A program made the translations under genes and the position numbers. From positions 62,001 to 126,000 of the forward strand of contig JAGBOF010000019.1 in NCBI GenBank assembly GCA_017633985.1: 64,000 nucleotides of DNA, in the 5' to 3' direction. The stretch is from Bacteroidales bacterium (GTDB taxonomy: Bacteria; Bacteroidota; Bacteroidia; Bacteroidales; P3). Positions 54,826-62,819 of the stretch are shown one piece after another (the first letter of the stretch is position 1; the number at the start of each line of letters is the position of its first letter). The notes beneath the pieces are model-generated. The model did not search any database. It worked only from the letters and a program-made list of their open reading frames with translations, and was not told the DNA's origin.

Positions 54826-55173
54826 ATGGAAGACTGGGCTAACGGATTAAAAGAAGCGGCAATCACCGTAACTGACGAAAACGGCATATTCACTGATATG
54901 AATCTGCATTCCAAAAGAGTGAATCTCAAAGACGTTACAAAAACCGTCGTAGGCAAAGACATTAAAGGCTGCCACAATGACCGCAGCAATGCAATAATCA
55001 AAGACATAATTGAAAACCAAAAAGTCAATGCGTATACGATAACCAAAAACGGACAAAAAAAACTGATCTATCAAGCACCTTGGTTTAAAGATAACGGAGA
55101 TTTCGGCGGTTTGGTGGAGATTTCTTTGGTTATACCCGAACAAATGCCGCATTACAACCGAGATAAACAATAA
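54826..55173 (+). CDS. PAS-domain protein, single domain
   Basis: 115 residues, one PAS-like domain: KEAAITVTDENGIFTDMN, VVGKDIKGCHNDRSN, NAYTITKNGQKKLIYQAPW and GGLVEISLVIPEQMPHYNR. No output domain is present. Such stand-alone PAS proteins occur in Bacteroidales and could sense a small molecule or redox state; the GCHN motif offers a possible metal or haem contact. Partner unknown; it sits between ptb and a radical SAM gene. Confidence 0.75.
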   Translation: MEDWANGLKEAAITVTDENGIFTDMNLHSKRVNLKDVTKTVVGKDIKGCHNDRSNAIIKDIIENQKVNAYTITKNGQKKLIYQAPWFKDNGDFGGLVEISLVIPEQMPHYNRDKQ

Positions 55174-55223
55174 TACATCGGATTCTGTATATCGGACACC
55201 GGACTTATGCAATATCCATTCTG

Positions 55224-56222
55224 ATGAACGTCTACAATCTTATCAAGGCAAACAGATTAATAAAGTCTTCACGGCTTAAACTTGCAGGAATATTGGTTTT
55301 GCATCAGATGAAAAAACGCTATTACGGCATTTTCCTTGATCCTGTTCTTGCCTGCAATCTGCGCTGCCGCATGTGCTATTTTTCCGATGACAACAGACGT
55401 AAAGAACTCCGCGGCAAACTCTCACAGGAAGACATAAGACTGATTGCAGACAGGTTTTTCCCTTACGCACTCAAGTTGCAGATTGGTTGCGGAGCCGAAC
55501 CGACAATGTACAATAACCTTTCTGAAATCATTTCCCTTGCAAAAAAGTATTCGGTTCCCTATATATCCATGACAACCAATGCAAATCTGCTGCAAAAAGA
55601 CGACTTACGGCAATATGCCGCCTTGGGACTAAATGAAATAACCGTTTCGCTTCACGGAGTCAAACAATCCACATACGAATATCTGATGGAAAACGGATCG
55701 TTTGACAAATTCACGCAGGCAATGTCATATATCACGGAACTGAAAAAGGAATTCAAAGACTTTAAACTGCGTATTAATTATACCGTCAATAGTGATAATT
55801 GTTTGGAACTTGCTGATTTTTTTGACGTATTGGGGCAATATTCAATCGATATACTGCAATTAAGACCCGTTCAGAAGATCGGTCAAAGTAAATATGCCGA
55901 TTTTTCATGGCAAACGATAATTGACAATTATGATGCTACGCTCGGCAAGCTCAAAGAAGAGTGTAAAAAACGTAATATAACGTTAATCTGCCCCGACAAA
56001 GCGGATTTGACAAAGCAAACCAACAATGAAAGTATTGTTTTGGATTATACGTATGTTTATATCTCTCCGCAGGAGATTTTCAATAAGGATTTTTCCCTGC
56101 AAAAGGATACGTACCATTCTTATTGCAAAAAACACGGATTTGCCAAAGAGATTTTAAACCGTATCTTCTCAAAAAATCTGAATTCCTCTGTCAATACAAA
56201 ACTTAATTACAACGTTTCATAG
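55224..56222 (+). CDS. Radical SAM protein, unknown substrate
   Basis: 332 residues with the cluster motif CNLRCRMC at about 46-53 (C-x3-C-x2-C). The TIM-barrel parts LQIGCGAEPTMYNNL, ISMTTNANLL and NEITVSLHGVKQSTYEYL are typical of radical SAM enzymes of the MoaA/SPASM-like type, but no complete C-terminal Cys array is seen (one Cys in DTYHSYCKKHG). It could be a peptide- or cofactor-modifying enzyme; the neighbouring short frames show no obvious precursor peptide. Possible operon with ptb and the PAS gene. Confidence 0.83.
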   Translation: MNVYNLIKANRLIKSSRLKLAGILVLHQMKKRYYGIFLDPVLACNLRCRMCYFSDDNRRKELRGKLSQEDIRLIADRFFPYALKLQIGCGAEPTMYNNLSEIISLAKKYSVPYISMTTNANLLQKDDLRQYAALGLNEITVSLHGVKQSTYEYLMENGSFDKFTQAMSYITELKKEFKDFKLRINYTVNSDNCLELADFFDVLGQYSIDILQLRPVQKIGQSKYADFSWQTIIDNYDATLGKLKEECKKRNITLICPDKADLTKQTNNESIVLDYTYVYISPQEIFNKDFSLQKDTYHSYCKKHGFAKEILNRIFSKNLNSSVNTKLNYNVS

Positions 56223-56289
56223 CGGAATTACCGCATTTTTGTACGGCAAAATTACCGTTTAAATCAGCACGATATTATCACCGAAAAAT

Positions 56290-56365
56290 AAGACGGCGTT
56301 TCAGCAAATTAATACGGCGTTTCAGTAAATTAAAACGCCGTATTAAAAAATTTTTAAGGCTTAAA
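56290..56365. repeat. Family A phased array 13
   Basis: GC at 56296, 56317, 56337 and 56359 (21, 20, 22). Two ACGGCGTTTCAG units and ACGCCGT, then AGGCTT. Convergent gap. Confidence 0.85.
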
Positions 56366-56423
56366 AATTTAGCCTCTTGTAACATTGTGTTATTCAATAA
56401 GCTGCAAAGGCATTTTGAATGGG

Positions 56424-56885
56424 TTATTCAGCCCCGTTTTCCTTTAATATTTGAGGGGTATGAGCCTTGGTATTGACTTTATTTATGGCATCAATTATAA
56501 TACCTTGCTCATCTATTACATAGGTTGTGCGTATTGTTCCGACGGATACCTTTCCGTACATTTTCTTTTCGCCCCATGCCTGATAAGCTTGCAAAACGGT
56601 TGTCTGGGTATCGGATATCAAATGGAAAGGCAGATTGTATTTTTCGATAAAACGCTTGTGCGATGCCTGCGAATCCTTACTTACGCCCAAAACTTCATAA
56701 CCCAATGACAAAAAACGCTGATAATTGTCCCGCAAATCGCAGGCCTCTGCCGTACATCCGGGTGTTGAATCCTTCGGATAGAAATACAAAACAAGTTTCT
56801 TACCTTTAAAATCCGTCAATTTCACAAGATTGCCGTTTTCGTCCGCACCTTCAAAATACGGAGCCTTACTTCCTATTTCTAACAT
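56424..56885 (-). CDS. bcp: Thioredoxin-dependent thiol peroxidase (Bcp/PrxQ)
   Basis: 153 residues of the peroxiredoxin family. STPGCTAEACDLRD holds the peroxidatic Cys (about residue 45) and, five residues later, the resolving Cys of the PrxQ type. The start (MLEIGSKAPYFEGADENGN) and the helix after EKYNLPFHLISD agree. It reduces hydroperoxides with thioredoxin in the cytoplasm. No oxidative-stress genes flank it. Confidence 0.94.
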   Translation of the reverse strand: MLEIGSKAPYFEGADENGNLVKLTDFKGKKLVLYFYPKDSTPGCTAEACDLRDNYQRFLSLGYEVLGVSKDSQASHKRFIEKYNLPFHLISDTQTTVLQAYQAWGEKKMYGKVSVGTIRTTYVIDEQGIIIDAINKVNTKAHTPQILKENGAE

Positions 56886-57178
56886 AATACTTTAATTTTA
56901 TACATTATTATAATAATCTCTTTTCTCACCTTTATACAGGCATATAACGCCTTATAATTTTTATAAAAAACACTTCAAAACATTGTTTTTCACATAATAT
57001 AAACTGTCTTTTGACACATTTATTATATAAAACGCCGTAAAACCGCCGCCATACGCAAATTTTACCTATCCTTGCATAGGTTTTATCTATCAAACAGACA
57101 AAAAATGCCGTTATTACGGCAAACCAATTTAGTTTTACAACTATCCCCGTCCGTAAAAAGAAATAACGAAAAAATAAA
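56886..57178. other. Gap with no gene: small hairpin only
   Basis: The 56886-57236 gap holds a single ACGCCGT core at about 57031, a six-base hairpin (57064-57069 with 57076-57081) and the terminator below. I see no coding frame or -7 box. Confidence 0.5.
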
Positions 57179-57206
57179 TCCGCATGTGAATAACTTACAA
57201 TGCGGA
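57171..57206 (-). terminator. Intrinsic terminator of the DHS-like gene
   Basis: Stem 57179-57185 with 57200-57206 just downstream of the stop at 57237 on the minus strand; on that strand it is followed by a T-rich run. Confidence 0.6.
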
Positions 57207-57236
57207 CTTATTGTATTAAACCAATTATTTGCTTTT

Positions 57237-58256
57237 TTATTTAAACAATTTTGCAAATTCTCTTTTCTTTCTGGTCTTCCATTCGCCCTTATGATAAACG
57301 TATGATGCTATTAAAGGCAGAACAGTAGTTGCCTCTGCGTACACCATCTGCTCATAAGTAGGAGAAACCTTACCCCAAGAGCCTGCTTCTTTCAATGTAG
57401 AAGAAGAACATGCGCCGTCTCTTACGTCAGCCACCGTTATCTGGACTGCATACTTATGCATATCAACTTCGTGTCCCAAAACTTCGGCACAAACAACCGT
57501 ATCCTGTGCAAAATTCTTCGGAGTACCGCCGCCGATCATAAACAAACCTGTCGTTCCTGCTGCAATCTTGATATTAGTCAATTCCAAAAAGTCCTTAACG
57601 GAGTCAATGCTGACATGTTTATCAGGATTGGCAACCTGATGCATCACAAGACCGAAACCTGCAGAGCAATCAGAAAATGCAGGACAGAAAATAGGAACGT
57701 TATTCTCGTAACAAACCTGAATAAGTGAGTCTTTTTTCTTGGCATTTCCCGCTGCAAGCCATTTACCTATCTCTTTAATGAATTCTCTTGAAGAATAAGG
57801 ACGCGGCTCCAACGTATCGGCAATTTCTTTGACGGTTTTATCGCATATTTGCAACTCTTCTTCGTCGATAAACGTGTCATAAATTCTGTCAACATAATTA
57901 TCCCTCAACTCCATATCGCTGATAAACGGAGTGCCTTTATAATGTTTGAAACCCAAAGCCTCAAACAAATCCATATCTATTATTGATGCTCCGGTAGAAA
58001 CGACACAGTCTATCATGTTACTGCGTACCATATCAACGTAAACCTGCATACATCCTGCGGCAGAAGTACTGCCGGCCAAGGTAAGTATCGTTGAACACTC
58101 TTTATCTTCCATCATCATCTCAAAGATGTTGGCTGCATCGGCAGTATCACGTGATGCGAAAGACATTTTGCCCATTGCATTGATCAGTTCCGTAGAATCA
58201 ATCTTTTTAATGTCAATGTGTTCAATAGTTTGGCTCAATAATTCTTGTTTTGTCAT
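57237..58256 (-). CDS. Deoxyhypusine-synthase-like enzyme
   Basis: 339 residues from ATG 58256; the frame opens upstream at 58301, but the -7 box TATTTTTG at 58291-58298 rules that out. The fold of deoxyhypusine synthase shows in LTLAGSTSAAGC, IDCVVSTGASIIDMDLF, CPAFSDCSAGFG, GLFMIGGGTPKNF and, at the end, SWGKVSPTYEQMVYAEATT, where the Lys corresponds to the residue that carries the aminobutyl intermediate. Bacteria lack the eIF5A substrate; homologues are thought to make homospermidine or other polyamine derivatives from spermidine or putrescine. Single gene, no polyamine genes nearby. Confidence 0.82.
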   Translation of the reverse strand: MTKQELLSQTIEHIDIKKIDSTELINAMGKMSFASRDTADAANIFEMMMEDKECSTILTLAGSTSAAGCMQVYVDMVRSNMIDCVVSTGASIIDMDLFEALGFKHYKGTPFISDMELRDNYVDRIYDTFIDEEELQICDKTVKEIADTLEPRPYSSREFIKEIGKWLAAGNAKKKDSLIQVCYENNVPIFCPAFSDCSAGFGLVMHQVANPDKHVSIDSVKDFLELTNIKIAAGTTGLFMIGGGTPKNFAQDTVVCAEVLGHEVDMHKYAVQITVADVRDGACSSSTLKEAGSWGKVSPTYEQMVYAEATTVLPLIASYVYHKGEWKTRKKREFAKLFK

Positions 58257-58290
58257 TTTCAGATTAGAATTTTTTAATGTAATTATTTTG

Positions 58291-58298
58291 CAAAAATA
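58291..58298 (-). promoter_or_regulatory. -7 box TATTTTTG
   Basis: Minus-strand TAnnTTTG match 34 bp upstream of ATG 58256. Confidence 0.6.
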
Positions 58299-58346
58299 CA
58301 AATTTTTTTCATTTTCTTACGTTATAATGTTAAATTTTATAAAAAT

Positions 58347-59213
58347 ATGAAAATATATACGAAACTTTTAAGCATTTCCGTCATTGCTGCGATCATTATA
58401 GCAGTAAGCGGATGTTCGGACGGTACAAGAAAAATTACCGACATGCAACAACGTCAGGTCAAAATACCTGCACAAACCGATAAAGTTATTTGTCTTTCGC
58501 CGGGCATAGCCGAATTGTTCTATGAATTCGGTATTCAGGACAAACTTGCGGGAAGAAGTTATTTCTGTTTGCTACCTGAACAAATCCAATCAATACCTCA
58601 AGTAGGTGCGGTGTTTGATATTGACACCAATACGTTGCTTTCATTGAATCCCGACCTGGTTATAGCATCTACATTGCTGCATCCGCAATTCTTGGAGTTC
58701 TTCCAAAGGCATGAAATCCCTATTGTAATCTTTCAGGACAATAAGAAATTTGAAGAAATCTACGCAGCGACGGAACTTTTCGGCAAAATATTCAACATGG
58801 ATGACAAAGCCAAAGAAATAAACGCCAAAACCAAGGAGAAATTTCAGAGTATTGACATGTCGCAAACCCAAAACAAACCGACGGTATTCTTTGCCATAGG
58901 ATTTTTCCCTAAAAGCGAGACAACTATCAATGACAATACTTTGATAGGTAACATATTAAACATTGCGGGATACCGAAACATTGCCGCACAAAGTAAAGAA
59001 ATGTCTATAAGCCTTGATGAACTGACGGCAAAAGACCCCGATTATATAATCATTCCCGAAAACAATTACGAAAAATTCGTGACTGCACCGCAGCATCACT
59101 CTTTGTCTGCCGTTAAAAACGGAAAAACATTTATGATAAAGCCGCAATTACTGAATGCACTGTCGGTTTCCAATTTGGATGCCATAAAATATATGGAAGA
59201 AATTAAGAAATAA
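58347..59213 (+). CDS. ABC-transporter binding lipoprotein (BtuF/FecB-like)
   Basis: 288 residues; signal peptide ending VSGC (Cys at about 23). Class III periplasmic binding fold: TDKVICLSPGIAELFYEFG, then VGAVFDIDTNTLLSLNPDLVIAS, then a long linking helix (about 145-165) and KDPDYIIIPENN near the end. It binds cobalamin, haem or Fe-siderophore; the ligand is not decidable. No permease or ATPase genes adjoin, so it may serve a distant transporter, or the receptor at 37702. Confidence 0.88.
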   Translation: MKIYTKLLSISVIAAIIIAVSGCSDGTRKITDMQQRQVKIPAQTDKVICLSPGIAELFYEFGIQDKLAGRSYFCLLPEQIQSIPQVGAVFDIDTNTLLSLNPDLVIASTLLHPQFLEFFQRHEIPIVIFQDNKKFEEIYAATELFGKIFNMDDKAKEINAKTKEKFQSIDMSQTQNKPTVFFAIGFFPKSETTINDNTLIGNILNIAGYRNIAAQSKEMSISLDELTAKDPDYIIIPENNYEKFVTAPQHHSLSAVKNGKTFMIKPQLLNALSVSNLDAIKYMEEIKK

Positions 59214-59240
59214 TTTTTCCAAGCAATATCATTGAAAAAT

Positions 59241-59338
59241 AAGACGGCGTTTCAGTAAATTAAAACGCCGTTTTATTTTATTAATCAGCCTGATTATTTT
59301 ATTAATCAGGCTGATTATTTTCCTGAAACGGCGTCTTT
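59241..59338. repeat. Family A phased array 14, fully symmetrical
   Basis: GC at 59247, 59267, 59288, 59310 and 59331 (20, 21, 22, 21). AATCAGCCTGATT (59283-59295) and AATCAGGCTGATT (59304-59316) are exact complements, and the outer units (59242-59255 and 59323-59336) pair except for the central base. The array folds into one long hairpin. Convergent gap; the rest of 59214-59516 holds the hairpin at 59427-59466. Confidence 0.92.
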
Positions 59339-59426
59339 TTGTAACCGATTGATATACAATGTGATTCATATGCATATTTTTCACTGTAAAAACACACAAG
59401 AATTAAGTGTAAAATAACAAAAATAA

Positions 59427-59466
59427 TACGGACGGTACTGCCATTTAACCGTTAGTACCGTCCGTA
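59427..59466 (-). terminator. Intrinsic terminator of the M6 protease gene
   Basis: Perfect 13-bp stem (59427-59439 and 59454-59466) with T-rich sequence next to it on the minus strand, downstream of the stop at 59517. Confidence 0.75.
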
Positions 59467-59516
59467 ATTATTCAATATAGCCGTGCGCATTTTTACGGCT
59501 GATTCATCAAACGTAT

Positions 59517-62105
59517 TTAGCGTTTGATGAATTTTTCCGTATAAACTTTATTACCGCTTACAACTTTAATGTAATAAACTCCGCTTTCCAATTCCGAAGA
59601 TTTAAGTTCTGCGGTTTTTTGTCCGCCTGTCAATGTACGGGAATAAAGTATTCTTCCCAAAGCATCGCAAACCGTCATCACTGAATTATCTTCAACCTCT
59701 CCTAATGCTACGGTTGCATCACCGTCAGACGGATTAGGTATAACCTTAAAGTTGATTTCATTTGCTGCTGCATCGTTTAAACCTACCGAACTTTCGGTTT
59801 TGATTCTTACGGCATCCAATGCAACTCCGTAACCTGCATTATCAGTTCCTACGAAAGAGATTTGCAATGTAGAACTCAATTCAGGTATAGCGATAGAATC
59901 CCTTTTCCAATTTATGGAATAGTATCCGGAGTTAGTGTTGGCCTCATTTTTCAATCTTGTCCATGAACCTTCCGGTGAAGTTCTGTAATAAACAACCAAA
60001 GGAGCTGATGCACCTGAATAAGCTGCATAGGCAAAATATAATTTTGCAGATTCATAACCGCTTAAATCAAATACAGGGGATATCAAACGTGCAGAAGAAT
60101 TGGAACGTTCGGAACTTGTGAACTTCAGTTCGGCAACTTGCTTACCTCCGTAAGGTCTTAAATTGCCTCCGATAGCGGATGTGGACACTTTCCACGATGC
60201 CTTGGTGGTAGATTCCTGCGTCCAACAATCAACGCCGTCCTCAAAACTGTCATCCCATGGGTATACGTCTATTGCACCTTCGGAACAAGCTGTATGGAAT
60301 GTCTGTTCAACACTGTAAATATATTGGGAATTTACTTTGGCAACCAAACGGATGTCGTAAGATGTGCTTATTTCCAAATCATTTAATTGGTAAGTAAATT
60401 CATCATCGGTAATGTCCACCGAAGTATAGCTGTTTAATGAATGTTTCTTGTATTGCAGAATCTTTTCTTCATATTCCGTTCCTTCATCAGCAGAGAATGA
60501 TCCGCTGACAGTTGCTGAAGATACTGTTATATCGCTTACTTCCAAATCAAAACGGACTGGCAGATGGTTTCTGTATGTAAATATGATAGTAGAATCAGCA
60601 GTACCGTCATAATGTATGTCTGCAATATTTCCGTCAACGGCAGTTCCGTCCGTCATATAGAAGTAAGGAATGTCTGTTATGCCCAAACTACCAGGATAAG
60701 GTGTGGACGGCGTTTCAAGATTCTTCTCATCACCTGCACATTCTATATAATAACCTCTGTCATCTGCATTTCCGTTCACGTCATTGGTGTAAATCCAATT
60801 AACAAACTGTGAAGTATCGGCATGCCATACCAACATACCTACACCAGGTATATATGCGTCCCATTTATCATGGTTACGGTATTCGAACATCAAATATTCA
60901 TTTTTGTCAAGATGGATTTTGTATGCGGTATTGCTGTCAGCAATAGGATAAAGATTATGCGTACCTTCTTCAAGAGTAATGATATTACCCCAACCCAACA
61001 TATCACGTTCCACCATTGAATAATAAGGAGGCGTTTTGGAGTTGTTGTTGTAAGAACCTGCCGCCATAATGTCCCAAGATGCAGGATGGACAGCTCCGCT
61101 GTAGCCTGTATCGTACATATCAGGCAAACCGAAAGCATGTCCCATCTCATGACATACTGCTCCTACTCCGTCCACTACCGAAGCATTGCCGTTATGTTCG
61201 GAAGAACAAGCGTATGTACGGAATCTCTTGCCGTCCAATGTTACTACAACGGATAATTGGGACATATGAGGCCATACCTGCGCATTTCTGTTACCCGATG
61301 TATTGGCTCCTTGTCCTGCGTAAATAACGTGAACCAAATCCACAATACCGTCATCATCGTTATCGTATACCGAGAAATCTACATCTTCCAATGTATCCAA
61401 TATCTTAACGGCATCACGTACCATTTGCCAGGAATTATAGTTATTGTTACCTGCATAATAAGACCTTGTCTGCGGAAGAGTTATAGGTCCGTAAACGTCA
61501 AACTGCGGATCAATGGTATTATACGACTGGTCTGCAAAATAATCTCTCACACTGCCCGTATAACCTCTGTCAGTATAAGCGGAATCCTGTATTTGGTGTT
61601 TAAATAATTCGGCATTGGTTTCGCCGAACTCCACATCGGAATAGCTAACCAAGACTACCAAAAATTTAGGATCCTTTTTAGTGAAAGCTTTCACAGGTTT
61701 GGATTTTATAATCTCCTGTGTATTCAAACGGCTTGCTTCCAATTGTTTTAACTGTGCGTCTGAATAGAATATCTCTTTATTTAAAGAAGATACAAAACTT
61801 TTTTCTTCCTTTGAACGGATATTCTCATCACTTGCAATAACCGAAGACATAACCATATCACCGCTTTGGTCGGTTACGGCATAAACCAAATCGCCTTCGG
61901 CATTGTGCATAACCGTGTATCCGTCCAATGTTCTTGCCCATGATACATGTTCGTCTCCGTAAAGGAAATAGGTAAGGGTTTTTCCGTTAGATTGTTTAAC
62001 CGTTATAGCTTTGTTATAAGCAGGAACGGCCATGGCATTCCATGAAAACATCAGCACAAACCCTAAAAGCACTGATTTGAAAATGATTTTTCTGAAATTT
62101 TTCAT
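59517..62105 (-). CDS. Secreted M6-family metalloprotease with T9SS sorting domain
   Basis: 862 residues. Signal peptide ending NAMAVPAYN; a propeptide to about 150; then an M6 catalytic domain with CHEMGHAFGLPDMYD (HExxH with the third His/Asp zone). A fibronectin-like region around 525-600 and a CARDB/MAM-type domain near 630-770 follow. The last 75 residues are a type A T9SS C-terminal domain: IPNPSDGDATV, YSRTLTGGQKTAEL and SGVYYIKV with a final FIKR. The enzyme is thus exported through the SprA channel and attached or released outside. Calcium-binding DNDDDGIVD is near residue 250. Confidence 0.92.
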   Translation of the reverse strand: MKNFRKIIFKSVLLGFVLMFSWNAMAVPAYNKAITVKQSNGKTLTYFLYGDEHVSWARTLDGYTVMHNAEGDLVYAVTDQSGDMVMSSVIASDENIRSKEEKSFVSSLNKEIFYSDAQLKQLEASRLNTQEIIKSKPVKAFTKKDPKFLVVLVSYSDVEFGETNAELFKHQIQDSAYTDRGYTGSVRDYFADQSYNTIDPQFDVYGPITLPQTRSYYAGNNNYNSWQMVRDAVKILDTLEDVDFSVYDNDDDGIVDLVHVIYAGQGANTSGNRNAQVWPHMSQLSVVVTLDGKRFRTYACSSEHNGNASVVDGVGAVCHEMGHAFGLPDMYDTGYSGAVHPASWDIMAAGSYNNNSKTPPYYSMVERDMLGWGNIITLEEGTHNLYPIADSNTAYKIHLDKNEYLMFEYRNHDKWDAYIPGVGMLVWHADTSQFVNWIYTNDVNGNADDRGYYIECAGDEKNLETPSTPYPGSLGITDIPYFYMTDGTAVDGNIADIHYDGTADSTIIFTYRNHLPVRFDLEVSDITVSSATVSGSFSADEGTEYEEKILQYKKHSLNSYTSVDITDDEFTYQLNDLEISTSYDIRLVAKVNSQYIYSVEQTFHTACSEGAIDVYPWDDSFEDGVDCWTQESTTKASWKVSTSAIGGNLRPYGGKQVAELKFTSSERSNSSARLISPVFDLSGYESAKLYFAYAAYSGASAPLVVYYRTSPEGSWTRLKNEANTNSGYYSINWKRDSIAIPELSSTLQISFVGTDNAGYGVALDAVRIKTESSVGLNDAAANEINFKVIPNPSDGDATVALGEVEDNSVMTVCDALGRILYSRTLTGGQKTAELKSSELESGVYYIKVVSGNKVYTEKFIKR

Positions 62106-62227
62106 TTTATTTATTGTTTAATTATATTATTTTCCAATTTTAATTTGTCCGAAAACTACGTTTTTTAGACAATCTGGCATTTTGAAAGTTTAATAACATG
62201 CTCTGTCAATGTAATTATGGTAATAAT

Positions 62228-62809
62228 TTACTTGGCTAAACTAACCGGAACTTTGTTAAACCTAACCGTACTGATTCTTTTGTCTTCGGTATTAACACCG
62301 TTAGTCAATACTCCTTCAAAATATCCTGATAAATACTCTCCGTCATTCTCCGTAACAACAATCTGCCCTGATGACGAAGTCATATATAAAGAAAATTCTG
62401 CACTCTCACTTGTTGTGAGTTTGTTTTCGTAATAAATTATATTAAATCCGCCGTAAAAAACAACGGGTGCGTTAAATTCAAAACCGCTTTTAACCTGCGG
62501 CATGTTTACATGTAAATAAAAATAGTTTTTTATAACCTTTGTCTGCGGAGAATTCAAATCATCCGAAGACAAAACAACATCAAACCACGACGGATTATCA
62601 TATTGAGGTATCTTTACATAACATGTACCAAGCAATGTATCCGTCCAAAGCGTTTCCCCTATATTTGCATGAATATATGTCTGCAAAGGGGAATACGGAA
62701 TCACTTCCTCCTGCGGTAATTCTTCCTTTTGATTATCATTATTACCACAACCGGAAAATATAAAAACAAACAAAAAGGTGGCGGTAAAATAAATTGCCGC
62801 CGCCTTCAT
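62228..62809 (-). CDS. Lipoprotein, unknown function
   Basis: 193 residues from ATG 62809, which opens a clean lipoprotein signal (FVFIFSGC); a start at 62833 would overlap the end of the DUF1015 gene by 14 bp. The mature protein begins GNNDNQKEELPQEEV, an acidic export-like tail, and has beta-rich segments (FYLHVNMPQVKSGFEFNAP, YMTSSSGQIVVTENDGEYL, YFEGVLTN). The final pattern (F-G-L-T/N-G, then V-F-N-V) resembles lipoproteins of the DUF-type that hold surface beta-sandwiches. Not recognised. Confidence 0.65.
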   Translation of the reverse strand: MKAAAIYFTATFLFVFIFSGCGNNDNQKEELPQEEVIPYSPLQTYIHANIGETLWTDTLLGTCYVKIPQYDNPSWFDVVLSSDDLNSPQTKVIKNYFYLHVNMPQVKSGFEFNAPVVFYGGFNIIYYENKLTTSESAEFSLYMTSSSGQIVVTENDGEYLSGYFEGVLTNGVNTEDKRISTVRFNKVPVSLAK

Positions 62810-62819
62810 ATTATATATA

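Noticed and set aside
56247-56254. Minus-strand TAATTTTG box at the end of the radical SAM gene region
   Set aside because: It points into the 3' end of a gene on the other strand with no start codon in range; probably chance in A/T-rich DNA.
58257-58301. Start of the DHS-like gene at 58301
   Set aside because: The -7 box at 58291-58298 lies inside that extension.
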